64,000 nucleotides of DNA from Actinomycetota bacterium (GTDB taxonomy: Bacteria > Actinomycetota > Thermoleophilia > Gaiellales > Gaiellaceae), in NCBI GenBank assembly GCA_003132665.1, contig PKYN01000016.1, forward strand, positions 1 through 64,000, given 5' to 3'. Position 1 is the stretch's first letter. Every line of letters begins with the position of its first letter. The notes beneath the pieces were generated by a model. It was not told the DNA's origin. It did not search any database and worked only from the letters and a program-made list of their open reading frames with translations. Shown here in pieces: positions 29,322 through 37,522 of the stretch. Made by a program: the position numbers and the translations under genes.

Positions 29322-30656
29322 TTATGGGCGACTGCTCCTTCGAGTGCTCGTCGCTCCGCTAATGCCGATGCGCGACACGTAGTCTCCGACCTGTTGCCTC
29401 ATTCGCTCCGCCTCGTACGGTTTCCCGGCCCAGCGCAGCATGTCTGCCCGGTCACGAGCAATGAGGGCCGCCTCGCGCCAGAGCTTGCCCTGTTCCGCGA
29501 GCGTGAGCACTCGTTGATACACCTTGTCGGCCGCGTCGTAGTCAGCATGCGCACCGAGAGCTAGAGCTTTCGCGTAGAGGGCGGAGGCCTGCTCGAAGGT
29601 GTGCTCGGGTAGCAGCTCAAGAGCTTCATCGGCCGCGAGGTTGGCTTCCTCCATGCGGTCCTGTCGGGCGGCGAGCAAGGCCTCGTGCCCACGCAGGATT
29701 CCCCAGTCATTCGCCTCGGCATGGGCTGGGAACAGCGCCCGAGCGGCACGAAGGTGCTTAGCTGCGCCGGTAGTCTTGCCGCCCCACAAGAGGATCCCGA
29801 CACAGAGCACATGAGCGCGCGCGAGGCGCAACGTATCCTCGGATCCCTTGAGCAGTGAGATCGCGGTACGCAGATGCCGAAGCGCGAGCAGTCGATCGTC
29901 CCGTGTCGCCGCGACTCGTGAAAGCGACCAATGAATCCTTGCTCGTGCGTACGGGTTCGCGTTCTCGAGGTCGCCTGCGTATTCCTCAAGCACGCGCTCG
30001 GCGCGTTCGAAGTCGCCGTTATCAGAGAGCGTCTGGCTTAGCTCTGTGGCGAGGATTGTCCGCGGAGTACTGTCCTCGACTTCGCTGATCGCGCGCTCGC
30101 ATAGCACCACCGCATCCTCTGTCCTGCCTAAGGAACAATAAGCTCGGGCTAGAGTCGCATAGACATCGGGGAAGACGTCCGGCCTCATGAGTGGATGAGT
30201 GATCGCTTCTTCGAGTTGCTCGACAGCGTCACCTACTCGCCCCCGGCCTGCCGCAGTAGTACCGAGCGCGGCTCGTGCTTTGGCAACGACATCGTGTGCG
30301 CCCTCACGTTGTGCAAACGTGATGAGAGTCCGGAGATCGCGCTCGATTGCCTCGTCGCTGGTGTCGAGACGTATCCGTAGCTCCATGTCGGCGAGCGTAA
30401 GCTCGAGCTCCTCGCGGGTCGTGATATCAACCCCGGTTTCGAGGTACTCGGGCGAAACTTCGAGCTTGCGCGCAATACGGCGGACTGCCTTGATCGATGG
30501 CGCGCGCTTCCCAGCTTCGATTCGAGAGACCTGCGCGGCCGTCACGCCGGGGCCCGTGAGTGCGCCTTGGGTTAATCCCTTTTTCTCGCGGAGCCGGTGA
30601 ATCCGCTCGCCGATGGTCTCAGCGCTACGACGTTCGATGTGACGATTCTCCAGCAC
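29322..30656 (-). CDS. XRE-family HTH regulator with C-terminal TPR-like repeats (RRNPP-like)
   Basis: IGERIHRLREKKGLTQGALTGPGVTAAQVSRIEAGKRAPSIKAVRRIARKLEVSPEYLETG then repeated helical pairs (DVYATLARAYCSLGRTEDAVVLCERAI). Confidence 0.85.
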   Translation of the reverse strand: MLENRHIERRSAETIGERIHRLREKKGLTQGALTGPGVTAAQVSRIEAGKRAPSIKAVRRIARKLEVSPEYLETGVDITTREELELTLADMELRIRLDTSDEAIERDLRTLITFAQREGAHDVVAKARAALGTTAAGRGRVGDAVEQLEEAITHPLMRPDVFPDVYATLARAYCSLGRTEDAVVLCERAISEVEDSTPRTILATELSQTLSDNGDFERAERVLEEYAGDLENANPYARARIHWSLSRVAATRDDRLLALRHLRTAISLLKGSEDTLRLARAHVLCVGILLWGGKTTGAAKHLRAARALFPAHAEANDWGILRGHEALLAARQDRMEEANLAADEALELLPEHTFEQASALYAKALALGAHADYDAADKVYQRVLTLAEQGKLWREAALIARDRADMLRWAGKPYEAERMRQQVGDYVSRIGISGATSTRRSSRP

Positions 30657-30680
30657 TTACTAACCGATTCTGGGCGTTGT

Positions 30681-30710
30681 CAAGGGGTAAGTCAACTGGT
30701 ACCCCCCTTG
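30681..30710. promoter_or_regulatory. imperfect inverted repeat (CAAGGGGTA-N10-TACCCCCCTTG) between regulator and peptide gene
   Basis: Overlaps a TTGACA -35-like hexamer on the minus strand (30678..30683). Confidence 0.45.
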
Positions 30711-30776
30711 CCTCTTGGTACGACGCATGGAAAGGTCCTTTTGTAAGCGTAATCGAATCAACGAGGGGAGGGAATC

Positions 30777-30854
30777 ATGCGCGCAAGGATCATCTTGCTA
30801 CTCGGCGCCCTCGCGACCATCGCGAGTTCCGCCGCCTTCTACATCAAGTGGTAG
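30777..30854 (+). CDS. putative secreted/hydrophobic signalling peptide precursor, 25 aa (MRARIILLLGALATIASSAAFYIKW)
   Basis: Below the ORF-track size limit; RBS gaggggagggaatcATG; short basic N-terminus, hydrophobic core, AxxA-like region, aromatic tail; divergent to the XRE-TPR gene. Confidence 0.55.
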   Translation: MRARIILLLGALATIASSAAFYIKW

Positions 30855-30884
30855 ATAGAAGTCGCGCTAGCACCGATCGCATCC

Positions 30885-30916
30885 AGGAGGCGGGGCGAGC
30901 GCTCGCCCCGCCTCCT
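30885..30916 (+). terminator. perfect 32-bp palindrome after the peptide ORF, terminator-like
   Basis: AGGAGGCGGGGCGAGC|GCTCGCCCCGCCTCCT; flanked by ccgatc...gatcgg; no T-tract. Confidence 0.55.
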
Positions 30917-30964
30917 CCGATCGGGCACAGTGCGACGCCTCGTGCCGGACAGAACGACCCTCGC

Positions 30965-31073
30965 TCAGATGATCTCCTCGGGGCGGTAGCGCTTCTGGGG
31001 GCATGATCTGACTCCTCCTTTGCGGTCCGAAAACCATGACCTCAGGGTGGACCGATTTTAGGGGGTCAGGTCA
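30965..31073 (-). mobile_element. IS3-type element remnant: terminal region plus start of orfA
   Basis: Minus strand: ...aaaggaggagtcagatcATGccccca.. then K-R-Y-R-P-E-E-I-I* in a shifted frame, matching the N-terminus typical of IS3-family OrfA. Confidence 0.5.
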
Positions 31074-31325
31074 CGTCGGCGCGGCGGACACGCCGTCGAG
31101 GGCTTCGATGGTTGGTGTCCGGGTCGGAACTCCTACGTGCCTTCCAGCACGACCCGCCACCCGCTTCACTCCCGATCGTCGGTCCCGCGTCGTCGCGTGA
31201 GGCCCTACCCCATGGTGACGGCAACTCCACTGCTCCGACCCGATCACCGCACCACGGCCTGGGTGCCCGCGGAACACCTGCGGCGATGACGTGACCATGC
31301 GCCGAAAGACGGCGGCCGAACGATT

Positions 31326-31351
31326 GAGGGGCGCCCGGCCGGGCGCCCCTC
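31326..31351 (-). terminator. perfect 26-bp palindrome downstream of the GH74-like gene
   Basis: GAGGGGCGCCCGG|CCGGGCGCCCCTC. Confidence 0.6.
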
Positions 31352-31374
31352 TATCTGCTCTAACTTGCGAAGTG

Positions 31375-34300
31375 CTAGATCCTGAAGCTCTTCTTGGCCG
31401 GAGTCAGATCGAACTTGGCTCCCGCCTTGGCCCGCACCTGGAATACGTGCTTGCCACTCTTCAGGCTCTTGTAGGTCTTGCTGGAGCGGCAGGACTTGTA
31501 CTTCCCGTTGTCCAGCTTGCACTGGAAGCTGAGCTTCCCCTTACCGCCGGAGCCCGAGAACCAGAACTTCGCCGTGCGATTAATGGCGGAGATCGTCGCC
31601 TTAGCGATCTTCGTCTGCGGGCGTGTCTGAGTCTTGACGGCAGGACTGGCGGTTCCGTTCGTGCCGGCTGCTCCGGTAGCACCAGTAGCGCCGGTGGGAC
31701 CAGCGGGGCCAGTAGCGCCAGCGGGGCCGGTAGCACCAGCGGGGCCGGTAGCACCAGCGGGGCCGGTAGCACCAGCGGGGCCGGTAGCACCAGCGGAGCC
31801 TGTCGCCCTGACCACGGTAACGACGGTGTTGTCGGCGCCGGAGTCACGGCTGTAGTAGCCGCCGATGACGGTGCCGACGGTGAAGCTGAAGTCGTCCGCC
31901 GTACCGACGTCCACTCCGATCGTGCACGTCGCGGTGGCCTTGCTCGAGTTATCACCGCTCGTCGGGCCGAAAGACGCCGTACAGAGCGGTTCGTTCTTGT
32001 CCCGGTTGACGAACGTCACCGTCGCGTTCCGGATGTCACCGGAGGTCGTGTCGCCGGCCGCATCGGACGTCACGGAGACGTCCTGCACGGTCGTCGCCAG
32101 AGTGACCGTCGCCACCGAGATCTTCGGCGAGAAGGTCGGCACAACCGTCGCACCGACGTAGGTCGCTCGCGCGTCCTCCTGAGCGACGTTGACGGTGAAT
32201 GACGTCTCGCTGTTCGAGCCGCCGGGATCGCTGACTGTGACGGTGACCGGGTAAGAGCCCGGCGCCGCCGTTGTCGTGCCGGACACCTTCCACCTCTGCG
32301 TGCCCGGGAACGTTCCCTCGTCGGACGTCGAGGCGGTCGCGAGCGAGAGACCCGCCGGCAGCCCGACGGCGTTCGCCGTCAAGCTCGCCCCGGCCTCGTC
32401 CCCGACCGTGCCCGTCACGGTCAAGTCGGGAACACCGTCGCTGTACTGGGTGTGCGCGGACGATGCGCTGCTCGTCGCCGTGACGTCGGCCGGGATAACC
32501 GACGAATCGGTCGAGCCCGTGTCCGTGCTCCAGTTGACCTCACCGACGCGGATGCCGAGGCCGTTGCTGCCGATATAGACGCGGCCGAAGACCTTCGAGT
32601 CGCCCGAGAGCGCACTGAGGAGGCCGAACTGGTGCTTATTGTCGTTGATTCGCTTCCAGGTGGCGCCGCCGTCGAGCGAGCGGTACTGACCGAAGTACGC
32701 GGCCGCGGCCGGGGACACGGAGTTGTCGGAGATCACGCCCGCCGCATAGAGGGCTGGAACAGAGTTGTCTCCAACGCCCAGACCCTCGCCCACCCACTGG
32801 AAAGTGCTGGTGGTACCGGGGCTGACCTTCGCCGAAGTCCATGTGCCGGTGGAGGTGTCGTAGGTGACGTGGACCAGACCGCCCGCAGTCGTGTTGGGCG
32901 CCAACCAGATGCTGCGCGTCTTGTACACGTCGATCTGGACCTTGCCGCCCGGGATGCCGACGCCGCCGACCGTCTGCGCGTGGAACGTCTTGCCGCCATC
33001 CTCGCTGACGTACATCGTCGTGCCGGTGAACGCGTAGAACACGTCCGGGTTGAACTTGTCAGAGTAGATATTGACACTGCCGCTGGTCACCAGCGTGCCG
33101 GTCGCACTGTAGAACGTGCTGGGTGTCCAGGCCGTGCGGTCGCCGTTCTTGACGACCTGACGGATCTCGCTCACGGCCACCGGGCGGGTGGAGTCGGAGC
33201 CCACCACCGCGCTGTCGGGGCCTTGGGAGACATCCGCGTAGTAGGTCGAGGTGATGCGTGTGTTGCCGACCTCCCACACCACCGTCTTGGCGTCCGCGCT
33301 GATCGAGATCCAACCCGAACTGCTCTGCGCGGTCGGCTCAGTGGCGTTCGACGGCGCCGCGAGCGGCGTCGCCGTCTTGCCCTCGTCGAACGAGATGACG
33401 CCGGCGCTCATGTTCGTGTTCTGATAGTTGCCGGACGGCGTAGAGACCATCACGTTCTGCTTCAGGCCCGCGTAGTCCATGTTCGCGCCGTTGATCCAGC
33501 GCTCGTAGTAGCCCGGCTTCACCTGCTTCTGGACATTGTTGTAGAAATCGAGGTCGTAGCGTGGATTGCCGTTCGCGTCGAAGGCCGGATCCAGGTACTT
33601 GACCTGTTGGACCGGCGACTCGGTGTTGACCTGGCTGTTCTTCGGAGAGACGGTGTAGTCCTTCCCCCACGACATGACGCCCCAGTCGCCGAGGGTACTG
33701 ATGAGGTAGTCGTCCGTATGGGTCGGGCTCATCAGGCTCAAGACGGCCGTCTGCTCGATACCGTCGTCCCAGAAGCCCCAGACGACCTGGTTGTCCTTGG
33801 TGATGGGCTGGTCGGCGACCTCCAGGTTCTTGGTCATCCAGACGCCGTTGCCCGTGTTGAACAGCGCCATGTTGCTGTCGTACGGGTTGATCTGGATGTC
33901 GAACGCCCAGTGCACGGCGGAGCCCCAGCCGTTGTTCTTGTCGACGTAGCCGACGCCGCGGTAGTCCATCTTGCCGACCACCTCGCTGTGGATCACCTTC
34001 CAGTGCGCACCGTAGTCGTTCGTGTACCAGACCACTTCCTCGGAGAAGTCCTGGTGCCGGTGGAAGCTCGAGGCGACCATGACACCCGGGCGTTCGGGAT
34101 CGACGGAGATGCCGCCGATGCCGCCGCGCTGCATGACCTGCCCGCTCGCGATCTGAGCCGGCGTGAGGTCCGGGTACTGCTTGGTGTAGACGTTCTGCGG
34201 GGTGATGTTCTCGGACGTTCCCGCGTTGACGTCGAAACGGTAGACACGGCCGTCCTGCGCGAAGTTCGAGTTCGAGCCAACCTGTCCAAAGTTGTTCAGG

Positions 34301-35505
34301 TTGAACTCGGCGTAGGCGACGACGAGGTTGCCGTTCGAGTCCCACGCCGGGTGCTCGGCGACGAAGCCTCCGTACTGCCGGGTCGGGTTGGCCACAGGCT
34401 GGCCGGGCAGCTCGGTGAACGTGCTGCCGCCGTCGTTCGTAATGTAGAGCGACTTGTACGGACGCTGCTGCAGCGGGTCGACCGCCACGGTGGGCGGAGT
34501 CGTGCTGGTGGCGCCGATGGTGCCGACGACGATCCGGGTGGAATTGCCACTCGCGTCGACCGGACTATTCGGGTCGATCGTCACGAACGTCGGGTGGAAG
34601 TCAACGGGGGTACCTGTGGCGCCCGTGACACGGGCGAAGGTCTGACCCGCGTCGGAGCTCTTCCACAGGCCGGCCGACTGACTTGCGTAGTAGACGATGT
34701 TGTTGTTCTTCGGGTCGATCGCCAGCCGCGGACCCGTGCTGCGGTTGCTCCCGTCGTTGCCGTTCATGGAGATGCTCGGCTCCGGGAACCGCTGCCAATT
34801 GGCGCCGTAGTCGTCCGACCGGTAGATGGCGGCGTTGGTAGCGCTACTGCCGGCTGCCATGTACACGCGACCGGGCTGAACCGGGTCGGGCATGATGCCC
34901 GTGACGAAGGTCTCGCCGTCGCCCGGGCCGTTGGGACTGGTCGCGCTGTAGGCCGAGCTGGAGGAGGTGGCCTCATCGGTGAGCGCGACCCAGTAGTCGC
35001 GGCTGAAGTCGTAGCGGTAGGCGCCACCCATGTCGGTCATCGCGTACAGGACGTTGGGCTCGATCTTCGAGAACACCTCGCCCGTCACGTAGCCGCTACC
35101 GCCGACCTTGGCGGAGCTCCAGTTGTAGCCGTTCTCTGTCTTGGATACGACGTGCACGGCAAAGGTCTGCGTGGCTTCGGCATAGCCGGCCTCCGCAGCG
35201 GTCACCTCGACGTACATCGTGCCGGCTTTTTCCGGGGTGATGACCAGGCTGTCACCGTCGGCGACGACCTTGGCCTTATCGGTGCTGCTCGTCCTGATCG
35301 CGATAGTCGCGTCCCCAGGGTCGACCGTCAGTGGAACGGTGGTCGGCGTGGTCGTAACAGTCCCGGGGTAAATCGCCAGGGTCTGATCCGGAATGGACGC
35401 AAGGCTGATCGGCGGAACGCCGGCACCAAGGCCGGCCGGGACAGAAGGCAGCAGCAACACCGCTGCAGCAACCGCCAGGCCTAAGAGCAAGTACAAACGC
35501 TTCAT
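31375..35505 (-). CDS. secreted GH74/xyloglucanase-like BNR-repeat protein with collagen-like stalk and C-terminal Ig-like domain
   Basis: Signal peptide MKRLYLLLGLAVAAAVLLLPSVPAGLGAG; GGSGYVTGEVFSKIEPNVLYAMTDMGGAYRYD, IYRSDDYGANWQRF, GLWKSSDAGQTF; start preceded by AGGAGG. Confidence 0.75.
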   Translation of the reverse strand: MKRLYLLLGLAVAAAVLLLPSVPAGLGAGVPPISLASIPDQTLAIYPGTVTTTPTTVPLTVDPGDATIAIRTSSTDKAKVVADGDSLVITPEKAGTMYVEVTAAEAGYAEATQTFAVHVVSKTENGYNWSSAKVGGSGYVTGEVFSKIEPNVLYAMTDMGGAYRYDFSRDYWVALTDEATSSSSAYSATSPNGPGDGETFVTGIMPDPVQPGRVYMAAGSSATNAAIYRSDDYGANWQRFPEPSISMNGNDGSNRSTGPRLAIDPKNNNIVYYASQSAGLWKSSDAGQTFARVTGATGTPVDFHPTFVTIDPNSPVDASGNSTRIVVGTIGATSTTPPTVAVDPLQQRPYKSLYITNDGGSTFTELPGQPVANPTRQYGGFVAEHPAWDSNGNLVVAYAEFNLNNFGQVGSNSNFAQDGRVYRFDVNAGTSENITPQNVYTKQYPDLTPAQIASGQVMQRGGIGGISVDPERPGVMVASSFHRHQDFSEEVVWYTNDYGAHWKVIHSEVVGKMDYRGVGYVDKNNGWGSAVHWAFDIQINPYDSNMALFNTGNGVWMTKNLEVADQPITKDNQVVWGFWDDGIEQTAVLSLMSPTHTDDYLISTLGDWGVMSWGKDYTVSPKNSQVNTESPVQQVKYLDPAFDANGNPRYDLDFYNNVQKQVKPGYYERWINGANMDYAGLKQNVMVSTPSGNYQNTNMSAGVISFDEGKTATPLAAPSNATEPTAQSSSGWISISADAKTVVWEVGNTRITSTYYADVSQGPDSAVVGSDSTRPVAVSEIRQVVKNGDRTAWTPSTFYSATGTLVTSGSVNIYSDKFNPDVFYAFTGTTMYVSEDGGKTFHAQTVGGVGIPGGKVQIDVYKTRSIWLAPNTTAGGLVHVTYDTSTGTWTSAKVSPGTTSTFQWVGEGLGVGDNSVPALYAAGVISDNSVSPAAAAYFGQYRSLDGGATWKRINDNKHQFGLLSALSGDSKVFGRVYIGSNGLGIRVGEVNWSTDTGSTDSSVIPADVTATSSASSAHTQYSDGVPDLTVTGTVGDEAGASLTANAVGLPAGLSLATASTSDEGTFPGTQRWKVSGTTTAAPGSYPVTVTVSDPGGSNSETSFTVNVAQEDARATYVGATVVPTFSPKISVATVTLATTVQDVSVTSDAAGDTTSGDIRNATVTFVNRDKNEPLCTASFGPTSGDNSSKATATCTIGVDVGTADDFSFTVGTVIGGYYSRDSGADNTVVTVVRATGSAGATGPAGATGPAGATGPAGATGPAGATGPAGPTGATGATGAAGTNGTASPAVKTQTRPQTKIAKATISAINRTAKFWFSGSGGKGKLSFQCKLDNGKYKSCRSSKTYKSLKSGKHVFQVRAKAGAKFDLTPAKKSFRI
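31674..31800 (-). repeat. 18-bp tandem repeats encoding collagen-like GATGPA units
   Basis: Consecutive copies of ggggccggtagcaccagc. Confidence 0.9.
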
Positions 35506-35626
35506 CTCATCAATCCTCCTTATGGGAACCGCATATCTCAAAACCACAGTTACAATCGTTGCAATCAGTTCGCTCGACTCGGATCGGCCAGAAAGGGGCG
35601 CTTTCCGCAGCGCCACTATATAGCAA

Positions 35627-35650
35627 TTACGATACGGGTCCGCCTCGTAA
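35627..35650. promoter_or_regulatory. TetR operator candidate, site 3
   Basis: TTACGATACGGGTCCGCCTCGTAA between divergent GH74-like and tetR paralogue 2. Confidence 0.6.
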
Positions 35651-35670
35651 CGAAAGTTACACTCACGCCA

Positions 35671-36285
35671 ATGCCGCCGCCTATCAAGAAATGTTCCGGA
35701 AGACCGCGAAACGCGGAGATCGACAGCGCCGTACTCGAAGCGACGAGCAAGCTACTTGCCGAGCAGGGTTACGCGACTATGGGCATCGAGATGATTGCCC
35801 GCCGCGCAGGAGTTGGGAAGGCGGCCATCTACCGGCGCTGGAGTTCGAAGGAGGAGTTAGTCGTCGAGCTGCTCTCGCACACCGCGCCCGCTATCGAGCC
35901 GGTGCCCGATCTCGGCGATACGCGCACCGAGCTGCTGCGAGCGGTCAGCGAGACAATCGAGAACTTCACGCGGAGGTCGACCGGCGGCATCATCCAAGGG
36001 CTTGCGGCCGAGTTGTCGCGCAACCCGAGGCTCAGTCGCCTCGTGCGCGAGCGCTGGATCGGTCCTCGCCGCGACAAGCTCGGGACGGTGCTCGAGCGCG
36101 GCATCGCCCGTGGCGACCTACGTGCGGATACGGACGTGGAGATCGCACACAATCTCCTCATTGGGCCGGCCTACCACCGCCTTATTCTCGGAGGCAAGCG
36201 GTTCGACAAGCAGTTCGCCGAGCGGGTAGTCGATGCGTTTCTGCACGGCGCAGGCGCCAAGGAAAGCTCGCCGCGTAGCCGATGA
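35671..36285 (+). CDS. TetR-family transcriptional regulator (paralogue 2)
   Basis: Highly similar along its length to 13635..14264 (MIARRAGVGKAAIYRRWSSKEELVVELLSH, GTVLERGIARGDLRADTDVEIAH). Confidence 0.9.
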   Translation: MPPPIKKCSGRPRNAEIDSAVLEATSKLLAEQGYATMGIEMIARRAGVGKAAIYRRWSSKEELVVELLSHTAPAIEPVPDLGDTRTELLRAVSETIENFTRRSTGGIIQGLAAELSRNPRLSRLVRERWIGPRRDKLGTVLERGIARGDLRADTDVEIAHNLLIGPAYHRLILGGKRFDKQFAERVVDAFLHGAGAKESSPRSR

Positions 36286-36290
36286 ATTAG

Positions 36291-36314
36291 TTACGATACG
36301 GTTTCGTCCGGGTA
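36291..36314. promoter_or_regulatory. TetR operator candidate, site 4 (no target gene adjacent)
   Basis: ttacgatacggtttcgtccgggta, same position relative to tetR as site 2. Confidence 0.5.
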
Positions 36315-36440
36315 GGCTGTCACTCCTCCCTCCCTGGTGCGATCCTATTCGGGAAAAGAGTAATAGCGTTTTGCCCCTCAAGCGACCGGGCTACAGAAGG
36401 TGCTCCTGAGCAGCAACAACGTTGTGTTGATCACAACGGA

Positions 36441-36513
36441 TGGAGCCAGGCGGGTTCGAACCGCCGACCTTCTGGCTGCCAGCCAGACGCTCTCCCAACT
36501 GAGCTATGGCCCC
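36441..36513 (-). tRNA. tRNA-Ala (anticodon GGC)
   Basis: Folds as GGGGCCA-TA-GCTC..GAGC-G-TCTGG-CTGGCAG-CCAGA-AGGTC-GGCGG-TTCGAAC-CCGCC-TGGCTCC-A, 73 nt. Confidence 0.95.
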
Positions 36514-36567
36514 AGGGTAGGGGTTAATTGTAGCGTCGAAACGAGGGTGCTCGTATAGCCTAGATTC

Positions 36568-36930
36568 GTGGAGGAAGAGCGGAGGTCGTTGCGGGATCGG
36601 CTACAGGCGAAGCGCGAGCGTCACCGCGAGCGGCGACTTGTTGTGCGGATCGTTTTCGCGGCCACCGGTCTCGTCGTGCTGATCGGAGGCCTGGCGATGC
36701 TCGTTCTTCCCGGCCCCGGAATGCTCACGGTCGCGATCGGGCTGAGCATGCTCGCGCTGGAGTTCGCCTGGGCAGAGCGTTTGCTCGCGAAGGCGCTCGA
36801 CCGACTCGAGCGGATTCGCCCCAGAGAGCGCTCGCCGCTGGTGCGGATCCTTCTGGTCGCGATGACCGTGCTCGGCGTATTGAGCCTAGTTGCGGGGATT
36901 CTGGCCGCGCTGTTTTTCGGCCTGGCCTAG
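36568..36930 (+). CDS. PGPGW-motif transmembrane protein
   Basis: GGLAMLVLPGPGMLTVAIGLSMLALEFAWAERLL. Confidence 0.8.
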   Translation: MEEERRSLRDRLQAKRERHRERRLVVRIVFAATGLVVLIGGLAMLVLPGPGMLTVAIGLSMLALEFAWAERLLAKALDRLERIRPRERSPLVRILLVAMTVLGVLSLVAGILAALFFGLA

Positions 36931-36949
36931 GAGGCGCGATCGGGTCCGG

Positions 36950-37306
36950 CTAACCCGTTGCGGCTTTTGTCAGCTCGACCTGGGGTACGTCGCCCCAGAG
37001 ATCCTCGAGGGCGTAGAAGCTACGCGTCTCCGGCGCGAAGACGTGTAGGACGACATCGAGGTAGTCGACGATGATCCAGCTGCCTTCGCGCTCACCGTCG
37101 ATGGAGCGAGGCACGATCTTCTCGCGCTTCATGCCGGCGTGCACCTCGTCGGAGATCGACTTGGTCTGGCGCGGGTTTCCACCCGAGCAGATGACGAAGT
37201 AGTCGGTGAAATCGCAGACCGAGCGCATGTCGAGTACGACGATGTCTTCGGCCAGCTTCTCGGCCGCCAGGGCGGCTATGCGGCGTGCTTGCTCGAGCGG
37301 AGTCAG
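36950..37306 (-). CDS. rsfS: ribosome silencing factor RsfS
   Basis: LAAEKLAEDIVVLDMRSVCDFTDYFVICSG.N.RQ..SI.DE; listed ORF starts at 37228 but homology continues upstream to about 37306 with a non-ATG start. Confidence 0.8.
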   Translation of the reverse strand: MTPLEQARRIAALAAEKLAEDIVVLDMRSVCDFTDYFVICSGGNPRQTKSISDEVHAGMKREKIVPRSIDGEREGSWIIVDYLDVVLHVFAPETRSFYALEDLWGDVPQVELTKAATG

Positions 37307-37522
37307 TGAGATACGTCAGTCCTTGGTTGCCTTCCCTTCAAGTGTAGCCGGGGACGGCGCCGACGCAGCCTGATCGGCTCGAGAGCGGCACCAACGCTTC
37401 CTTTCGAACCGGAGCGGGAACTCCGGGCGTGAAACGGTATCGATTAGTTCCACTCACGAATGTGCCGGCTGTGTGCCAACCCGGAGCACATTGGACAAAC
37501 TGCTCTCGACTTCCGCGCGATA

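Noticed and set aside
31074-31320. Short ORFs in the gap between the IS remnant and the GH74-like gene
   Set aside because: No RBS, no recognisable family, both strands similar; treated as non-coding.
31674-31800. Tandem repeats considered as a CRISPR array
   Set aside because: Units are contiguous 18-mers without spacers and encode collagen-like Gly-X-Y in frame; no cas genes nearby.
32452-35484. 1010-aa plus-strand ORF
   Set aside because: Fully antisense to the GH74-like gene, which has a signal peptide, RBS and recognisable domains; composition is typical of antisense artefacts.
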